Shown here one piece after another: positions 17,026-26,307 of a stretch of 64,000 nucleotides of DNA. The DNA is from Allopusillimonas sp048270225 (GTDB taxonomy: Bacteria > Pseudomonadota > Gammaproteobacteria > Burkholderiales > Burkholderiaceae_B). Below the pieces are notes generated by a model. The model was given only the letters and a program-made list of their open reading frames with translations. It was not told where the DNA came from and searched no databases. Each line of letters opens with the position of its first letter. Positions within the stretch are counted from its first letter, which is position 1. The stretch spans positions 144,798 to 208,797 of the forward strand of contig JBLWTG010000008.1 in assembly GCA_048270225.1 (NCBI GenBank), given 5' to 3'. Both the position numbers and the translations under genes were made by a program.

Positions 17026-18408
17026 TTAAAGATGAAACCGCTCGTGCCAGCGTTGCGGTACGACTGCATCGATGAGCAATGCACACAGCATCGAAGCCCC
17101 CAGCAAGGGGTATAGCAGCCCCAACAGCAGGGCAACAATCATTGCACCCACGGCGGCGCGGTCCCCCTCCCGGCGCCGCGGCGCGGCCAACCGACCCCTG
17201 GGACGGCGTTTCCACCACATGACCGCCGCAGAGATGACCAACAGCACAATGGCAATACAACCGGCCAGCATGACCAGTTGGTTGATCCATCCGAACTGGC
17301 GACCTGTGTGCAGACTGATGCCCCACTCCGTCAGGCGCCCGGCAATACCATAGTCAGCAAAGCGCACGTCGGCGAGTACCGCACCGCTATAGCGATCCAG
17401 ATGAACCACGCGCTCTGTCCTGACGTCATCAGGCGTATATATCGCGGTATACACACCGCGCGGACCTGATGGCAGACTCACAGGTGTCCCCTGGGGCAGC
17501 CCCTGCCGCCCAAAGATTTTCAAAGCCTGATTCAGGCCAATCGACGGTGCCATTGCCGCATGTTGCGCAAGAGCCTGAACGGCTTGCCCATGGCCTGCAT
17601 GCGGCGAGGACTGCGGCAATGGCGCCTGCTGAAGCGTCCATGGCACATCGCCCAGACTGTCCAGCGTCTGCGAAGACTCGGGCTTGCCCCAACGATACTG
17701 AGGCGTTCCAATGCCCCACTCATTGGTAAGACTACTGAACTGTTGCCCCCAGACCGCAGACCATGGCATGCCGGTGACGGCGAGAAACAATATGGCCGCC
17801 GCAGCCACGATGCCGACCACCGCGTGCAGGTCTCGCCACCAGATACGTTGCGCAGGCCGCTGGCGCACGGTGTAAACGCCACCGGACCGTCCGCGCGGCC
17901 ACCACAGAAAGACGCCCGACAACACCAGCACAATGGCCCAGCCTGCCACGACCTCTATCCACATATTTGCCACCGTTCCTGCAATCTGCAGCGAATGCAG
18001 CCCCTTGACGACCTCCATCAGCTTTCGGTCATCGCGTAAATGTCCAAGCACGCGGCCGCTGGCAGGATCAAGATACACCGAGATCATGCCCTGGGCGCTG
18101 CGAACTCCTACCTCGGCACTGCGGCCCGACTCGGGCGCTGCGACATAACGAACGGCCTGGCCAGGCTCCGCCGCCAGGGCTTTTACCACCAGCGTCTGAG
18201 CATCAAGCGCCGGTGCAGAATTCGGAGCGACGGTGTAGAGCCCTGCGTACACAAAAGACTCGATGGGCTTCTGATATAGATAAAGCGCGCCAGTCAGCGC
18301 CATCAGGGCAAGAAAGGGAAGACAGACCAGGCCGGCATAGAAATGCCAGCGCCAGACACGGCGGTAGAGACCGGACTCGCCGGAAGTTTGATTCGCCTGA
18401 GGGCGCAT
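17026..18408 (-). CDS. PepSY-associated inner-membrane protein, possible ferric reductase
   Basis: A 460-residue PepSY-type membrane protein with about four or five helices: 22-45 (FYAGLVCLPFLALMALTGALYLY), one near 150-170 ending in FLWWPRGR, one near 195-215, one near 375-400, and a C-terminal pair around 415-445. Two periplasmic PepSY-like regions lie between. His-rich positions at helix ends (RWHFYAG, DLHAVVG, SLHTGRQFGW) suit haem binding. Family members beside TonB receptors are thought to reduce ferric chelates. It precedes the receptor by 37 bases. Confidence 0.88.
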   Translation of the reverse strand: MRPQANQTSGESGLYRRVWRWHFYAGLVCLPFLALMALTGALYLYQKPIESFVYAGLYTVAPNSAPALDAQTLVVKALAAEPGQAVRYVAAPESGRSAEVGVRSAQGMISVYLDPASGRVLGHLRDDRKLMEVVKGLHSLQIAGTVANMWIEVVAGWAIVLVLSGVFLWWPRGRSGGVYTVRQRPAQRIWWRDLHAVVGIVAAAAILFLAVTGMPWSAVWGQQFSSLTNEWGIGTPQYRWGKPESSQTLDSLGDVPWTLQQAPLPQSSPHAGHGQAVQALAQHAAMAPSIGLNQALKIFGRQGLPQGTPVSLPSGPRGVYTAIYTPDDVRTERVVHLDRYSGAVLADVRFADYGIAGRLTEWGISLHTGRQFGWINQLVMLAGCIAIVLLVISAAVMWWKRRPRGRLAAPRRREGDRAAVGAMIVALLLGLLYPLLGASMLCALLIDAVVPQRWHERFHL

Positions 18409-18536
18409 GGTGGATACTCCTGTTGATCGGGAACAATGGTTCGCGGTCGCAGCAGCCGTGCCCGGCAGACGCCGGACATGGCAAGATGCGCCGACGCAGG
18501 CTCAACAAAAAACCAGCGGTCGGCGGCGTGCGTTGA

Positions 18537-18920
18537 TCAGGAGAAAATGGGTGGGGCTCGGGCGTGCGCGCGCGTCCAGGCATGCAAGGTGCGCGGTGCC
18601 GCCAGGAAGGCGGGCGGATAGGCCTGTTTCAGGTCAAGGACAACCATCACGGCTAGTGGAGCAGGAGGCGGCCCCATGAGCGGAGCATGGCCCGCGCACC
18701 ACGGGCAGTGCCCGGACAGATACAACGCCGCAGGGGCTCCATCGGACTGGTCGACATCGACGGCAATCCATTTGCTGCCATGGGCACTGCACAGTTGCAC
18801 CCAGGAAACATCCCGGCCAGCCGCCTGCGCACTCGCCAGCAAGGGCGAGAACAGGGCCAGCAGGACCGCAAGGATAGCGATCCAGCCGACAAGCCGCTGC
18901 TGGATGCGAAAATAGGCCAT
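18537..18920 (-). CDS. DUF2946 family protein
   Basis: A 127-residue protein with an N-terminal membrane segment or signal (IAILAVLLALFSPLLASAQA, about residues 13-32), a conserved LCSAHG, and HCPWCAGHAP, the CxxC-type motif of DUF2946. A second hydrophobic stretch follows (APLAVMVVL). Such genes commonly accompany TonB receptors and PepSY genes for copper or iron; the Cys/His motif suggests metal or redox chemistry. It is the first gene of the operon continuing to 14928. Function is unproven. Confidence 0.8.
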   Translation of the reverse strand: MAYFRIQQRLVGWIAILAVLLALFSPLLASAQAAGRDVSWVQLCSAHGSKWIAVDVDQSDGAPAALYLSGHCPWCAGHAPLMGPPPAPLAVMVVLDLKQAYPPAFLAAPRTLHAWTRAHARAPPIFS

Positions 18921-18928
18921 GATGGCGC

Positions 18929-18934
18929 ATTATA
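18929..18934 (-). promoter_or_regulatory. candidate -10 element for the DUF2946-PepSY-TonB operon
   Basis: A perfect TATAAT on the minus strand ends nine bases before the ATG at 18920, so the transcript would start about two bases before the start codon and be nearly leaderless. No convincing -35 box is seen 16-18 bases upstream. The surrounding AT-rich CTCAATTATAATG weakly resembles half of a Fur site. Confidence 0.3.
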
Positions 18935-18996
18935 ATTGAGAACGCTGCGACCAATTGGCGTGCCTGAAACGCGTGATGTTGCTGATCACGCCTTAC

Positions 18997-19890
18997 TTAT
19001 AAGCGACGCTCTGCTTCCAGGGCTATGCATGCCAACAGGCTTTCCGCTGCAGCGCTTACAGCTCTATCCCTGGGCCATACCATCGTGAGCGCAAGAGACT
19101 CGAGCACCAGTAACTGGCGAGTATGTAGTCCTTGGCGTTCAGCGTATCGCGCACCCAGGCTCTCGACGATGGCAATGCCTAGTCCTTCCGCCGCCAGGGC
19201 GCATGCTGCTGACGATTGCGCCACTTCAATGAGGGGCTGATAAGGCAATCCTCGCGCTTCTATTTCATCCCTGGTAGCCCTGCCCGCCGGCAGCGCCGTT
19301 GCCAGCACAATAGGCCTGGAATTGGCAATCATCTCCAGGGAAAGCACACGACGCCCGGCCCAGGGGTGATCAGCACGCATCGCCGCACACAAGCTCAATG
19401 GCGCCAATTTACTGCTTTCCACCCGTTTCGGGCAGTCCTGATCGCTGACGATGACACCCATGTCAATCCGATGGTCCACGGCCATCTCTATGATTTCCAG
19501 CGCAGTACCTGCCCGCAAGGTAACAGCGACATCGGGATGTGCCCGACGCATGCAGACAAGCCCCGCTGGCAGCAAGCTTGATGCGGCAATGGCCACCGCC
19601 CCGATGACGAGCCGTGTAGAGGCCCCCTGGCGTATGTCGCCTGCCAGCTTGTCCACCGCTTCAATGCCAGCCAGCGCATTGAATACCTCCGGCATCAGTG
19701 CATGACCCTGACTGGTAAGGCGCAAGCGCCGATTACTGCGACTGAACAAGGCAAAACCGAGCCGGCATTCCATATCGCGCAGCAATGCGCTTGCGGCTGG
19801 CTGAGTCATATTGACTGACAACGCAGCCGCCGTAACCGTCCCGTGCCGGTACATGGCTCGCAGCAGCGATAGTTCTTTGCGACTCAACAT
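18997..19890 (-). CDS. LysR-family transcriptional regulator
   Basis: A 297-residue LysR protein. The HTH is MLSRKELSLLRAMYRHGTVT followed by AAALSVNMTQPAASALLRDME. The effector domain is from about residue 90, with VIGAVAIAASSLLP and GIAIVESLGARYA. It is divergent from the enolase-superfamily gene at 20005 with 114 bases between. A repeat and palindrome at 19888-19908 covers its own start codon, which suggests autoregulation. Confidence 0.92.
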   Translation of the reverse strand: MLSRKELSLLRAMYRHGTVTAAALSVNMTQPAASALLRDMECRLGFALFSRSNRRLRLTSQGHALMPEVFNALAGIEAVDKLAGDIRQGASTRLVIGAVAIAASSLLPAGLVCMRRAHPDVAVTLRAGTALEIIEMAVDHRIDMGVIVSDQDCPKRVESSKLAPLSLCAAMRADHPWAGRRVLSLEMIANSRPIVLATALPAGRATRDEIEARGLPYQPLIEVAQSSAACALAAEGLGIAIVESLGARYAERQGLHTRQLLVLESLALTMVWPRDRAVSAAAESLLACIALEAERRL

Positions 19891-19908
19891 ATGAAATTCA
19901 TATGAAAT
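19888..19908. promoter_or_regulatory. candidate operator: tandem CATATGAAAT repeats forming a palindrome
   Basis: CATATGAAAT occurs at 19888-19897 and again at 19899-19908. The junction CATATGAATTC-like core (19888-19904) has perfect 8-base inverted arms CATATGAA/TTCATATG around a single central A. It overlaps the LysR start codon (19890) and lies in the 114-base divergent region to the gene at 20005. This is a plausible dimer-binding site; binding protein inferred only from position. Confidence 0.45.
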
Positions 19909-20004
19909 GATCCAATCTATCTATTTGACCGTATTGAATCTTAGCGCAAACAATATGGGTCGACATTCCTGTGCATCACCCTGATTCGATGAGCTGTTGA
20001 TCCG

Positions 20005-21102
20005 ATGACCGCAAACACCATAGTCTCCGTAGACTGCATTCCCTTACGCCTGCCATTTCACCACTGGAGTACGCCTCCGCTTTTCGCAGGCAAGCCACGC
20101 GACAAGCTTGACAGCGCGCTGGTCCGCGTGCAGACGCAGGACGGCACCGTTGCCTGGGGAGAGTCCTACTGCATAGCACCACAAGCATTGACCGCCGTAT
20201 TCGAGCAGCTCATCGCACCATTGGCCCTGGGTCGGGATGCAGACGATGTGAATCTGCTGCCCGCCATGTACCGTAGCCTGCATAATCTCGGGCGTTCGGG
20301 CCCCGTCATCCACGCGTTGTCGGGAATGGATATTGCAATCTGGGATCTGAAAGCAAAGCGGGCGCATGTTCCCCTGTACGAGTTGCTAGGCGGCAAGCGC
20401 AGAAGCCGCGTACGGACTTACGCATCGCTCTTGCAGTACTACGGAGATGAGGAACGCCTGGATAGCGTCGCCACTCAGGCGATGGAGCATGGCTATACCG
20501 AGATCAAACTGCATGAAAGAACTGTCCAGGCACTGGCGACTGTTCGTCGCTCAGTTGGGCCAGCCGTACCCATCATGGTGGACACCAACTGCGCGTGGCA
20601 GCTATCCGAGGCCGAAAATACGATAAATGCCATGGCAGAACATTGTCCTTACTGGATCGAGGAACCGCTTTGGCCGCCCGAAAACGACCAGGCATTGGCA
20701 CAACTGGGCAAGCGCAGCAAGATTCCACTCGCTGTCGGTGAGAACGCCAGTAGTGCGTATGAGCTCACCCGCCTGATTGATGAGAATACGGTGAGCTATG
20801 TACAGCCAAGCGTCATCAAGCTAGGCCTGAGTGCCGCCTGGGACATCAGCCAGCGCTGTCGCCTCTCATCGACGATATGCGCGCCACAGGCAGCCTTTTT
20901 TGGTCCAGGCTATCTGGCCAGTCTGCACCTCATTGCAGCGCAGGAAAAAGAGGTGTCATTGGAGCGCCTCTATGTAGAACTCTCACATATTCCCTATGGC
21001 AATACCGTACCCATAGAAAACGGTTGGATTCACGTTCCGGATGATCCGGGCCTGGGAGCCGACCCGGAAGCTGAGCTTATCGCAGGAAACTACAGCAGAT
21101 AA
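20005..21102 (+). CDS. mandelate racemase/muconate lactonizing (enolase superfamily) enzyme
   Basis: A 365-residue enolase-superfamily protein. The N-terminal capping domain spans about 1-130. The barrel carries metal ligands Asp193 (VDTN), Glu219/220 (WIEEP) and Glu246 (VGEN). The second-strand motif is K-L-H (Lys168, His170). The His of the His-Asp dyad typical of mandelate racemases is replaced by Gln295 (ICAPQAAFFGPG). It is thus likely a dehydratase or racemase of unassigned specificity with a one-base mechanism. It is followed by a Bug pseudogene and an amidase gene, and is divergent from LysR. Confidence 0.88.
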   Translation: MTANTIVSVDCIPLRLPFHHWSTPPLFAGKPRDKLDSALVRVQTQDGTVAWGESYCIAPQALTAVFEQLIAPLALGRDADDVNLLPAMYRSLHNLGRSGPVIHALSGMDIAIWDLKAKRAHVPLYELLGGKRRSRVRTYASLLQYYGDEERLDSVATQAMEHGYTEIKLHERTVQALATVRRSVGPAVPIMVDTNCAWQLSEAENTINAMAEHCPYWIEEPLWPPENDQALAQLGKRSKIPLAVGENASSAYELTRLIDENTVSYVQPSVIKLGLSAAWDISQRCRLSSTICAPQAAFFGPGYLASLHLIAAQEKEVSLERLYVELSHIPYGNTVPIENGWIHVPDDPGLGADPEAELIAGNYSR

Positions 21103-21176
21103 CCGCACCGATCAACTACAGATAATCAAAAAAATCGGCCCCATGCATAGTGGGCGCCACCATAACAGGAGCAAAA

Positions 21177-22160
21177 ATGGATACCTCCCGCCGAGTATTT
21201 ATCATGCAGGCCACTGCGCTCGCGTTAAGCGCGCCAACGCTATCCTGGGCCAGCACCAGCCGTTATCCAGATAAGGCTGTCAGATTCTATATTCCTTACG
21301 CCCCGGGCGCTGCGACAGACACCCTGGGCAGGATGGCAGCCCAGCTATACGCCCAGTCCTTCGGACAACCATTCGTGGTGGAAAACAAGGGAGGCGCGGG
21401 CTCAACAATTGGCACCAGTACCCTTGCATCCTCCGCGCCAGATGGATATGCCATAGGCATGATCGACTCCGCCTTTACCATCAACCCTGGCCTGCGCGGC
21501 GATAAGCTTCCCTACGATACCTTCAAGGACTTTGCGCCGATATCATTGATGGCAACCGCCCCCTTTGTCATGGTTGTACATCCATCGGTCGCGGCAACAG
21601 ACGTCAAGTCCTTTCTTGCACTAGCCAGGAAAAAACCGGGTGAACTGTCGTACGGCTCCGCTGGCGTTGGCAGCGCCCCGCACCTGGCAGGAGCGCAACT
21701 ACAACAACAGGCCAACATCAGTATCCAGCACATACCGTACCGCGGCGGTGGTACCGTTTTCACCGACCTGCTGGGAGGATAGTTCGATTTTGCCTTTGGC
21801 ACCGTTCCAACGCTCTCCCCCCATATCAAAGCAGGCCGCCTGCGCGCGATTGCGGTCACCAGCACTGAGCGCGTGAAAAGTCTGCCAGACGTTCCAACAT
21901 TTGCCGAGTCCGGGCTTCCTGGTGTTGATACATCCCCGATTTTTGGCCTTATCGCCCCTGCTGGGGTACCAACCGATATCATCGATCAGCTTTCCTCCAC
22001 GCTGGCAAAATCAGTGCAGCACGGGGAGCTGCACCAGCAGCTCGTGGACCGGGGATTTGTTCCAATAGGCAGTACACCGGCAGAGTTTAGTCAACGCATC
22101 CGCGAAGAGGTTGAAAAATGGACAAAGCTTATCCACGACGGAGGGTTCGAGGCTGAATAG
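21177..22160 (+). pseudogene. Bug-family solute-binding protein interrupted by an in-frame TAG
   Basis: The frame from ATG 21177 (preceded by AGGAG) encodes a signal peptide and normal Bug motifs (YPDKAVRFYIPYAPGAATDTLGR, VVENKGGAGSTIG, HIPYRGGGTVFTDLLGG). It then meets TAG at 21780-21782 (codon 202) and continues in the same frame to 22160 with an intact C-terminal Bug half (FDFAFGTVPTLSPHIKAGRLRAIAVT...). A single C-to-T change from CAG (Gln), the expected residue after LLGG, explains it. Product would be a 201-residue truncated receptor unless the stop is read through or is a sequencing error. Confidence 0.88.
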
Positions 22161-22212
22161 GCGGGTTCAGAATCATAGCCAAACACCCCAGTGATAAATA
22201 AAAGCCTCCCGT

Positions 22213-22237
22213 TTGATAAGAATTTTTTTCCTATCAA
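22213..22237. repeat. imperfect inverted repeat with T-rich loop
   Basis: TTGATA (22213-22218) and TATCAA (22232-22237) with inner GAA/TTC form an interrupted stem around a run of T. It lies between the Bug pseudogene stop and the amidase start. It could be a weak terminator or a protein site. The rest of the 184-base gap 22161-22344 is AT-rich and I see no gene. Confidence 0.3.
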
Positions 22238-22344
22238 TATCACGTTTACATGTATCCTCGTTACTGACTATTCGACTCTGCAAGGTCTGTCTCCCGATGC
22301 GGACGACGGCATGCAATCAACACGACAAGCGAGGTTTTTTTTCG

Positions 22345-23706
22345 ATGGCTTTTTTTCTGGACTCCCTGGATAACAGCAGGAGGCAGGAACCGCTGCCCGA
22401 AACAAACGCGGGAACCGGCAAACAGGTGCAGGGGCTGCGCGAGCTCAATGAAAAGGTACGCGCGTTTGTTCATATCGGCGACACGCCGGTGCAGGATACA
22501 GCCACGCAAAAACGCCCCACGGCACTCCTGGCCAACGTGCCAATTGCCGTCAAGGATCTGATAGACGTAGCAGGCATGCCTACCCGGCTGGGCAGCCGCG
22601 CTGTATCGCATGCGGCCACAAAGCACGCCGCCGTGATCACTGCACTGATCGGCGAAGGCGCTGCGATTGTGGGCAAAAGCCACACTACTGAGTTTGCCAT
22701 GAGCGGTTGGGGTATCAGCCCTTTGGGGCGCCCCCTCAATCCCCTTGATGCGCAGGACACTTTGTTCACAGGCGGATCAAGCAACGGCTCGGCGTCCGCC
22801 GTCGCCGCAGGCCTGGTCCCGGCCGCACTAGGCACGGATACGGGCGGATCGGTACGAATTCCCTCTTCGTGGTGCGGCATCACCGGACTAAAGGGGTCTC
22901 CAGGCTGGGTGAGTACACAGGGTGTAGCAGCGTTGAGCCAAAGCTTTGACGTCGTTGGCCCTATGGCCCGCACAGCGCGCGATGTCGTTCTGCTATACCG
23001 CGCAATGTTGCCAACGCGTCGGCGTATGGCGCTGGAACAAACGCTCGACGCAGCAACTCAGAAAGCACTGCCCACACTGATATTCCTGGATGATGCCAGC
23101 CTGGGCACCCTGGATGCCGAGGTACTTGCGGCTTACCGGGCCGCCCAGGCGCGCTGCCAGGAAATCGGCTTTCCTACTGCCGTCGAAACGATCCCCTGCC
23201 TGTTTACAGACATGGCCGAGACATGGTCTGGCATCTCATCTGTCGAAGGCTATCTCAATAACAGGCAATGGGCGGACAACCCTTCGGCACCGCTGGAAGA
23301 AGGCGCCCGCAACAACTTACTGCAAGGCGGCACAACAGGCGTGGATGAATACTTTTCGCTGCTGAACCGTGCCCGCTGCTATCGGGAACAGATGGAAAGC
23401 CTCATCGCACCAGGCCACGTGCTGCTGGTTCCCACCACCAGCACACCGGCAACAGCGTTGACGCAGTTCGACGGACAACGCACGCTGGGTATCTATACGC
23501 GTTTTGTCAATCTCATACAGGGTTGCGCCATCGCCGTACCGAATGGTTTGAGCGTAGACGGCAGGCCTACCTCCATGCAGTTCGTAGGAACCTATGGACA
23601 GGATGCGGAAATATTGCATGCCGCGCTTCAATGGCAGGCCAATACGGACTGGCATGAAAAAATCCGGCAGCACCATGCCGGACAGATGCAGCAGTTGGCG
23701 GGTTGA
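22345..23706 (+). CDS. amidase signature family protein
   Basis: A 453-residue amidase with the Ser-cisSer-Lys triad region: Lys in PIAVKDLIDVAG, cis-Ser in FTGGSSNGSAS and nucleophile Ser in GTDTGGSVRIPSSWCG. It would hydrolyse an amide of a small acid, perhaps providing the substrate of the neighbouring enzymes. The start is uncertain: ATG 22345 has GAGG ten bases upstream, while ATG 22297 in frame would add 16 residues. It is near the end of the rightward run from 20005 and converges on the ureidoglycolate-lyase-like gene 16 bases on. Confidence 0.9.
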   Translation: MAFFLDSLDNSRRQEPLPETNAGTGKQVQGLRELNEKVRAFVHIGDTPVQDTATQKRPTALLANVPIAVKDLIDVAGMPTRLGSRAVSHAATKHAAVITALIGEGAAIVGKSHTTEFAMSGWGISPLGRPLNPLDAQDTLFTGGSSNGSASAVAAGLVPAALGTDTGGSVRIPSSWCGITGLKGSPGWVSTQGVAALSQSFDVVGPMARTARDVVLLYRAMLPTRRRMALEQTLDAATQKALPTLIFLDDASLGTLDAEVLAAYRAAQARCQEIGFPTAVETIPCLFTDMAETWSGISSVEGYLNNRQWADNPSAPLEEGARNNLLQGGTTGVDEYFSLLNRARCYREQMESLIAPGHVLLVPTTSTPATALTQFDGQRTLGIYTRFVNLIQGCAIAVPNGLSVDGRPTSMQFVGTYGQDAEILHAALQWQANTDWHEKIRQHHAGQMQQLAG

Positions 23707-23721
23707 GGCTTGCCTGCGGCG

Positions 23722-24291
23722 CTACGCCGGCGTCGGGTCACAGACCGTGAAAACGGTCTGATGCGTCTTTTGAAAATCGATAAACGCTGTCTGCGCCGGC
23801 TTATCGCCGCCCGCCAGATGGCGCTCTATCTCGCTCTGCGTGTCGCGGTCCGTAATAAAGGCAAGATCAATAAAATCCGCGCCAACCGGAAACCGCGCAA
23901 GCGAATGCCAGACATTTCGCCATAGCAGCACGCCATGGTTTCCTTCTATATAGAAGGCCTTGACCTGCTTGGGTGTGAATCCTTCATCCTCTGCACTGTC
24001 AACGCCAACCACCATGATGTATGGCGTTCCGCCCAGAGGAAAGAAGCATTGCGTCACCTGCAGATGCTTTTCCATCACCGAGAAATTTCTACCCTTGTCG
24101 TGATACCGGTTAAACATAATCTGCGGTTGCGAGGACGACTCGAAGGGCAAGTCCCAGGACTCGACGGCGCCCGACGCCAGATTAGCCGCCGTGTTCTCGG
24201 GACGCCTGACTATTCTCCCGTACGGAGCGAAGGAAGCATCATCGGCGGTTTCACCATGAAGCATCACCGTCTTGGCGCTGCATGTATCCAT
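23722..24291 (-). CDS. ureidoglycolate lyase (AllA) family protein
   Basis: A 189-residue cupin-fold protein of the AllA family, which splits ureidoglycolate to glyoxylate and urea. The region MEKHLQVTQCFFPLGGTPYIMVV and GNHGVLLWRNVWHSLARF corresponds to the family's substrate and metal region (VWH retained). No allantoinase, allantoate or urease genes are visible nearby, so the true substrate may be another 2-hydroxy-acid derivative. The ATG at 24291 follows GAGG. It is the last gene of the RraA-TRAP operon, 69 bases after dctM. Confidence 0.8.
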   Translation of the reverse strand: MDTCSAKTVMLHGETADDASFAPYGRIVRRPENTAANLASGAVESWDLPFESSSQPQIMFNRYHDKGRNFSVMEKHLQVTQCFFPLGGTPYIMVVGVDSAEDEGFTPKQVKAFYIEGNHGVLLWRNVWHSLARFPVGADFIDLAFITDRDTQSEIERHLAGGDKPAQTAFIDFQKTHQTVFTVCDPTPA

Positions 24292-24360
24292 TTGCGTATC
24301 CTCACACAAAACAAAGAAAATTCCATCTGCGTGCTGGCGCTCTGCCGGCAGTGTCAAGCC

Positions 24361-25650
24361 CTACGATACTGAAAACTGGGATGGCAGCCACAGCACCAGA
24401 TCCGGTACGAACAACATGATCAACAGCATCAACAACAGAATCATGCAAAACGGCAATGCGCCGTAGATCACATCAATAAATCTCCCCTCTCCGCGAATGC
24501 TGTGTACCACGAACAGGTTGATGCCGAACGGAGGTGTCAGTTGGCCCATCTCGCAGAGCATGATCAGCACAACGCCAAACCAGATGGGATCGAATCCCAT
24601 GGCGACCACAATGGGGACCGTCAAAGGCGCTGTGGTTACCAGCATCGCAAGCGTGTCCATGAAGCAGCCCAGCAGGATGTAGAAGAGAATAATGGCAAGC
24701 ATTGTTCCCATGGCAGACAGGTCAAGGCCGGTCACGAACTGCACCAAAGCGGTCGTCAGGCCGATCGACGACAGGACAAAATTCAGGAAAAACGCAGACA
24801 GTGTGATGAGAATAATCATGCCTGTCGTGCGCATAGTCGATTCAAAGGCACGGCGCAGCGTGACTACGCTCAAACCGCCCTTGAACCATGCCAGTAACAA
24901 CGCAGCGACCACTCCCAGTGCAGCGGATTCGCTGGCCGTCGCAATACCGCCGTAGATGACGCCAATCACCAGCACAAAAATTCCCAACGGCGGCAACAGA
25001 TGCGGCAGGCTTTCCATGCGCTCTCGCCAGCTTACGGTACTGCGTTCGCCGGCCAGGCCTGGACGTACCAGACTAACGCCAACGATCAGCAAAACGAACA
25101 GGCTCGTCAGCAATAACGCCGGCACGGTAGCGGCAAGATAGAGTTTTGGCACGGAGACATTGGCGATCAACGCAAAGACGATCATGTTGATCGATGGCGG
25201 AATCAGGATGCCCAGCGTTCCGCCGGCAGCAATGGAGCCAAGAAACAGCGGTGCGTTATAGCCGCCCTTGCGCTGCTCTGGCAGCGCCAACGTGGAGATG
25301 GTAGCGGCCGTTGCAACACTGGAGCCGCTGGTGGCGGAGAACAGCGCGGACGCGCCGATGTTGGCATTCAGCAGACCACCAGGCAACCAGGACACCCACT
25401 TGGACACCGCACCATACATGCGCCCAGCCACCCCGGAACAGACCAGCAGCTCACCCATCAGGACATAAAGCGGAATAGCAACCAGCAGAAACTCGGCACT
25501 TGAACCCCAGGCAAGCTCCCCGATGGCATTTGCCAGCGGCAATGGCGAATACAGCTGCGCCAACGCGAGCCCCAGGATGCCGACACTGGCTGCAGCGGCA
25601 ACGCTCAACGCAAGCAAACCCAACAGAATAATAACGGTCGTAGACAACAT
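24361..25650 (-). CDS. dctM: TRAP transporter large permease, DctM type
   Basis: A 429-residue, very hydrophobic protein with about twelve membrane segments. Family signatures include GLALAQLYSPLPLANAIGELAWG, SGSSVATAATISTLALPEQRKGGYNAPLFLGSIAAGGTLGILIPPSINMIVF in outline, and LLGCFMDTLAMLVTTAPLTVPI. It forms the sodium-driven transport channel with the small DctQ subunit, whose gene ends three bases upstream. It would import the carboxylate captured by DctP (26308-27342). Confidence 0.94.
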   Translation of the reverse strand: MLSTTVIILLGLLALSVAAAASVGILGLALAQLYSPLPLANAIGELAWGSSAEFLLVAIPLYVLMGELLVCSGVAGRMYGAVSKWVSWLPGGLLNANIGASALFSATSGSSVATAATISTLALPEQRKGGYNAPLFLGSIAAGGTLGILIPPSINMIVFALIANVSVPKLYLAATVPALLLTSLFVLLIVGVSLVRPGLAGERSTVSWRERMESLPHLLPPLGIFVLVIGVIYGGIATASESAALGVVAALLLAWFKGGLSVVTLRRAFESTMRTTGMIILITLSAFFLNFVLSSIGLTTALVQFVTGLDLSAMGTMLAIILFYILLGCFMDTLAMLVTTAPLTVPIVVAMGFDPIWFGVVLIMLCEMGQLTPPFGINLFVVHSIRGEGRFIDVIYGALPFCMILLLMLLIMLFVPDLVLWLPSQFSVS

Positions 25651-25653
25651 GGC

Positions 25654-26277
25654 TTATTTCTCCTGGGCATCCTGTGATGGCGCCGCGGAATGCGCCCTCT
25701 CTTCAGTCTGTACTTCCTCACTGATCTCCTCCTCGACAGAGTTGATGCCGATCAATCCGCCGATCTGCCGCAACCTGCGTCTGGCCAACAGATAAAGCGC
25801 GCAGGAAAACAGCACGACAATGGTCACCAGAAAGAATAGATAACCCGCGAACCATAAAGACTGAGGAATCCACTGGGGAACCTGCAAAGGCGTGTTCGAC
25901 ACAGCATTGAAAGCAATGGAATCGGACAACACCTGCCAGGCGTGATATGTGAGTACGCCGATGAATACCCCAAGGCATGCCAGGGCAAACAGATCAAGCG
26001 CAATACGTACGCACTGCGGCATGTGGGTGTAGAGAACATCCACTCTGATATGCGAGCGGCGCAAAAGGGTAATGGGAAATGCCCAGGCGCTGACAATCGC
26101 CAGCACATAGCCCGCGATTTCATCCGAGCCTCCCATGGTCCACCCAGTGAACTTGCGCATCAGCAGATCGACAACGATCAGCCCAGAAGCCACCAGCAGA
26201 CAGGCGCCGCCTATCCATACGCCGCAGCCGGCAAACTTGTTCAATGCGCGTACCGGCGCCAACGTTTCTTGTTTCAT
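25654..26277 (-). CDS. dctQ: TRAP transporter small permease, DctQ type
   Basis: A 207-residue four-helix membrane protein: segments near 15-35, 50-70, 92-112 and 145-165. Typical DctQ features are the RFTGWTMGGSDEIAGYVLAI region (residues about 41-60) and RRSHIRVDVL. The C-terminus is a charged cytoplasmic tail rich in Glu. The gene sits between dctP and dctM as usual in TRAP operons. ATG at 26277. Confidence 0.92.
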   Translation of the reverse strand: MKQETLAPVRALNKFAGCGVWIGGACLLVASGLIVVDLLMRKFTGWTMGGSDEIAGYVLAIVSAWAFPITLLRRSHIRVDVLYTHMPQCVRIALDLFALACLGVFIGVLTYHAWQVLSDSIAFNAVSNTPLQVPQWIPQSLWFAGYLFFLVTIVVLFSCALYLLARRRLRQIGGLIGINSVEEEISEEVQTEERAHSAAPSQDAQEK

Positions 26278-26307
26278 GGAAAGCCCCCTGCCCTGTCAGC
26301 CGCTATA

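Noticed and set aside
21873..22160. separate small gene after the Bug stop codon
   Set aside because: It is in the same frame as the first half and is the missing C-terminal part of the receptor, not an independent gene.
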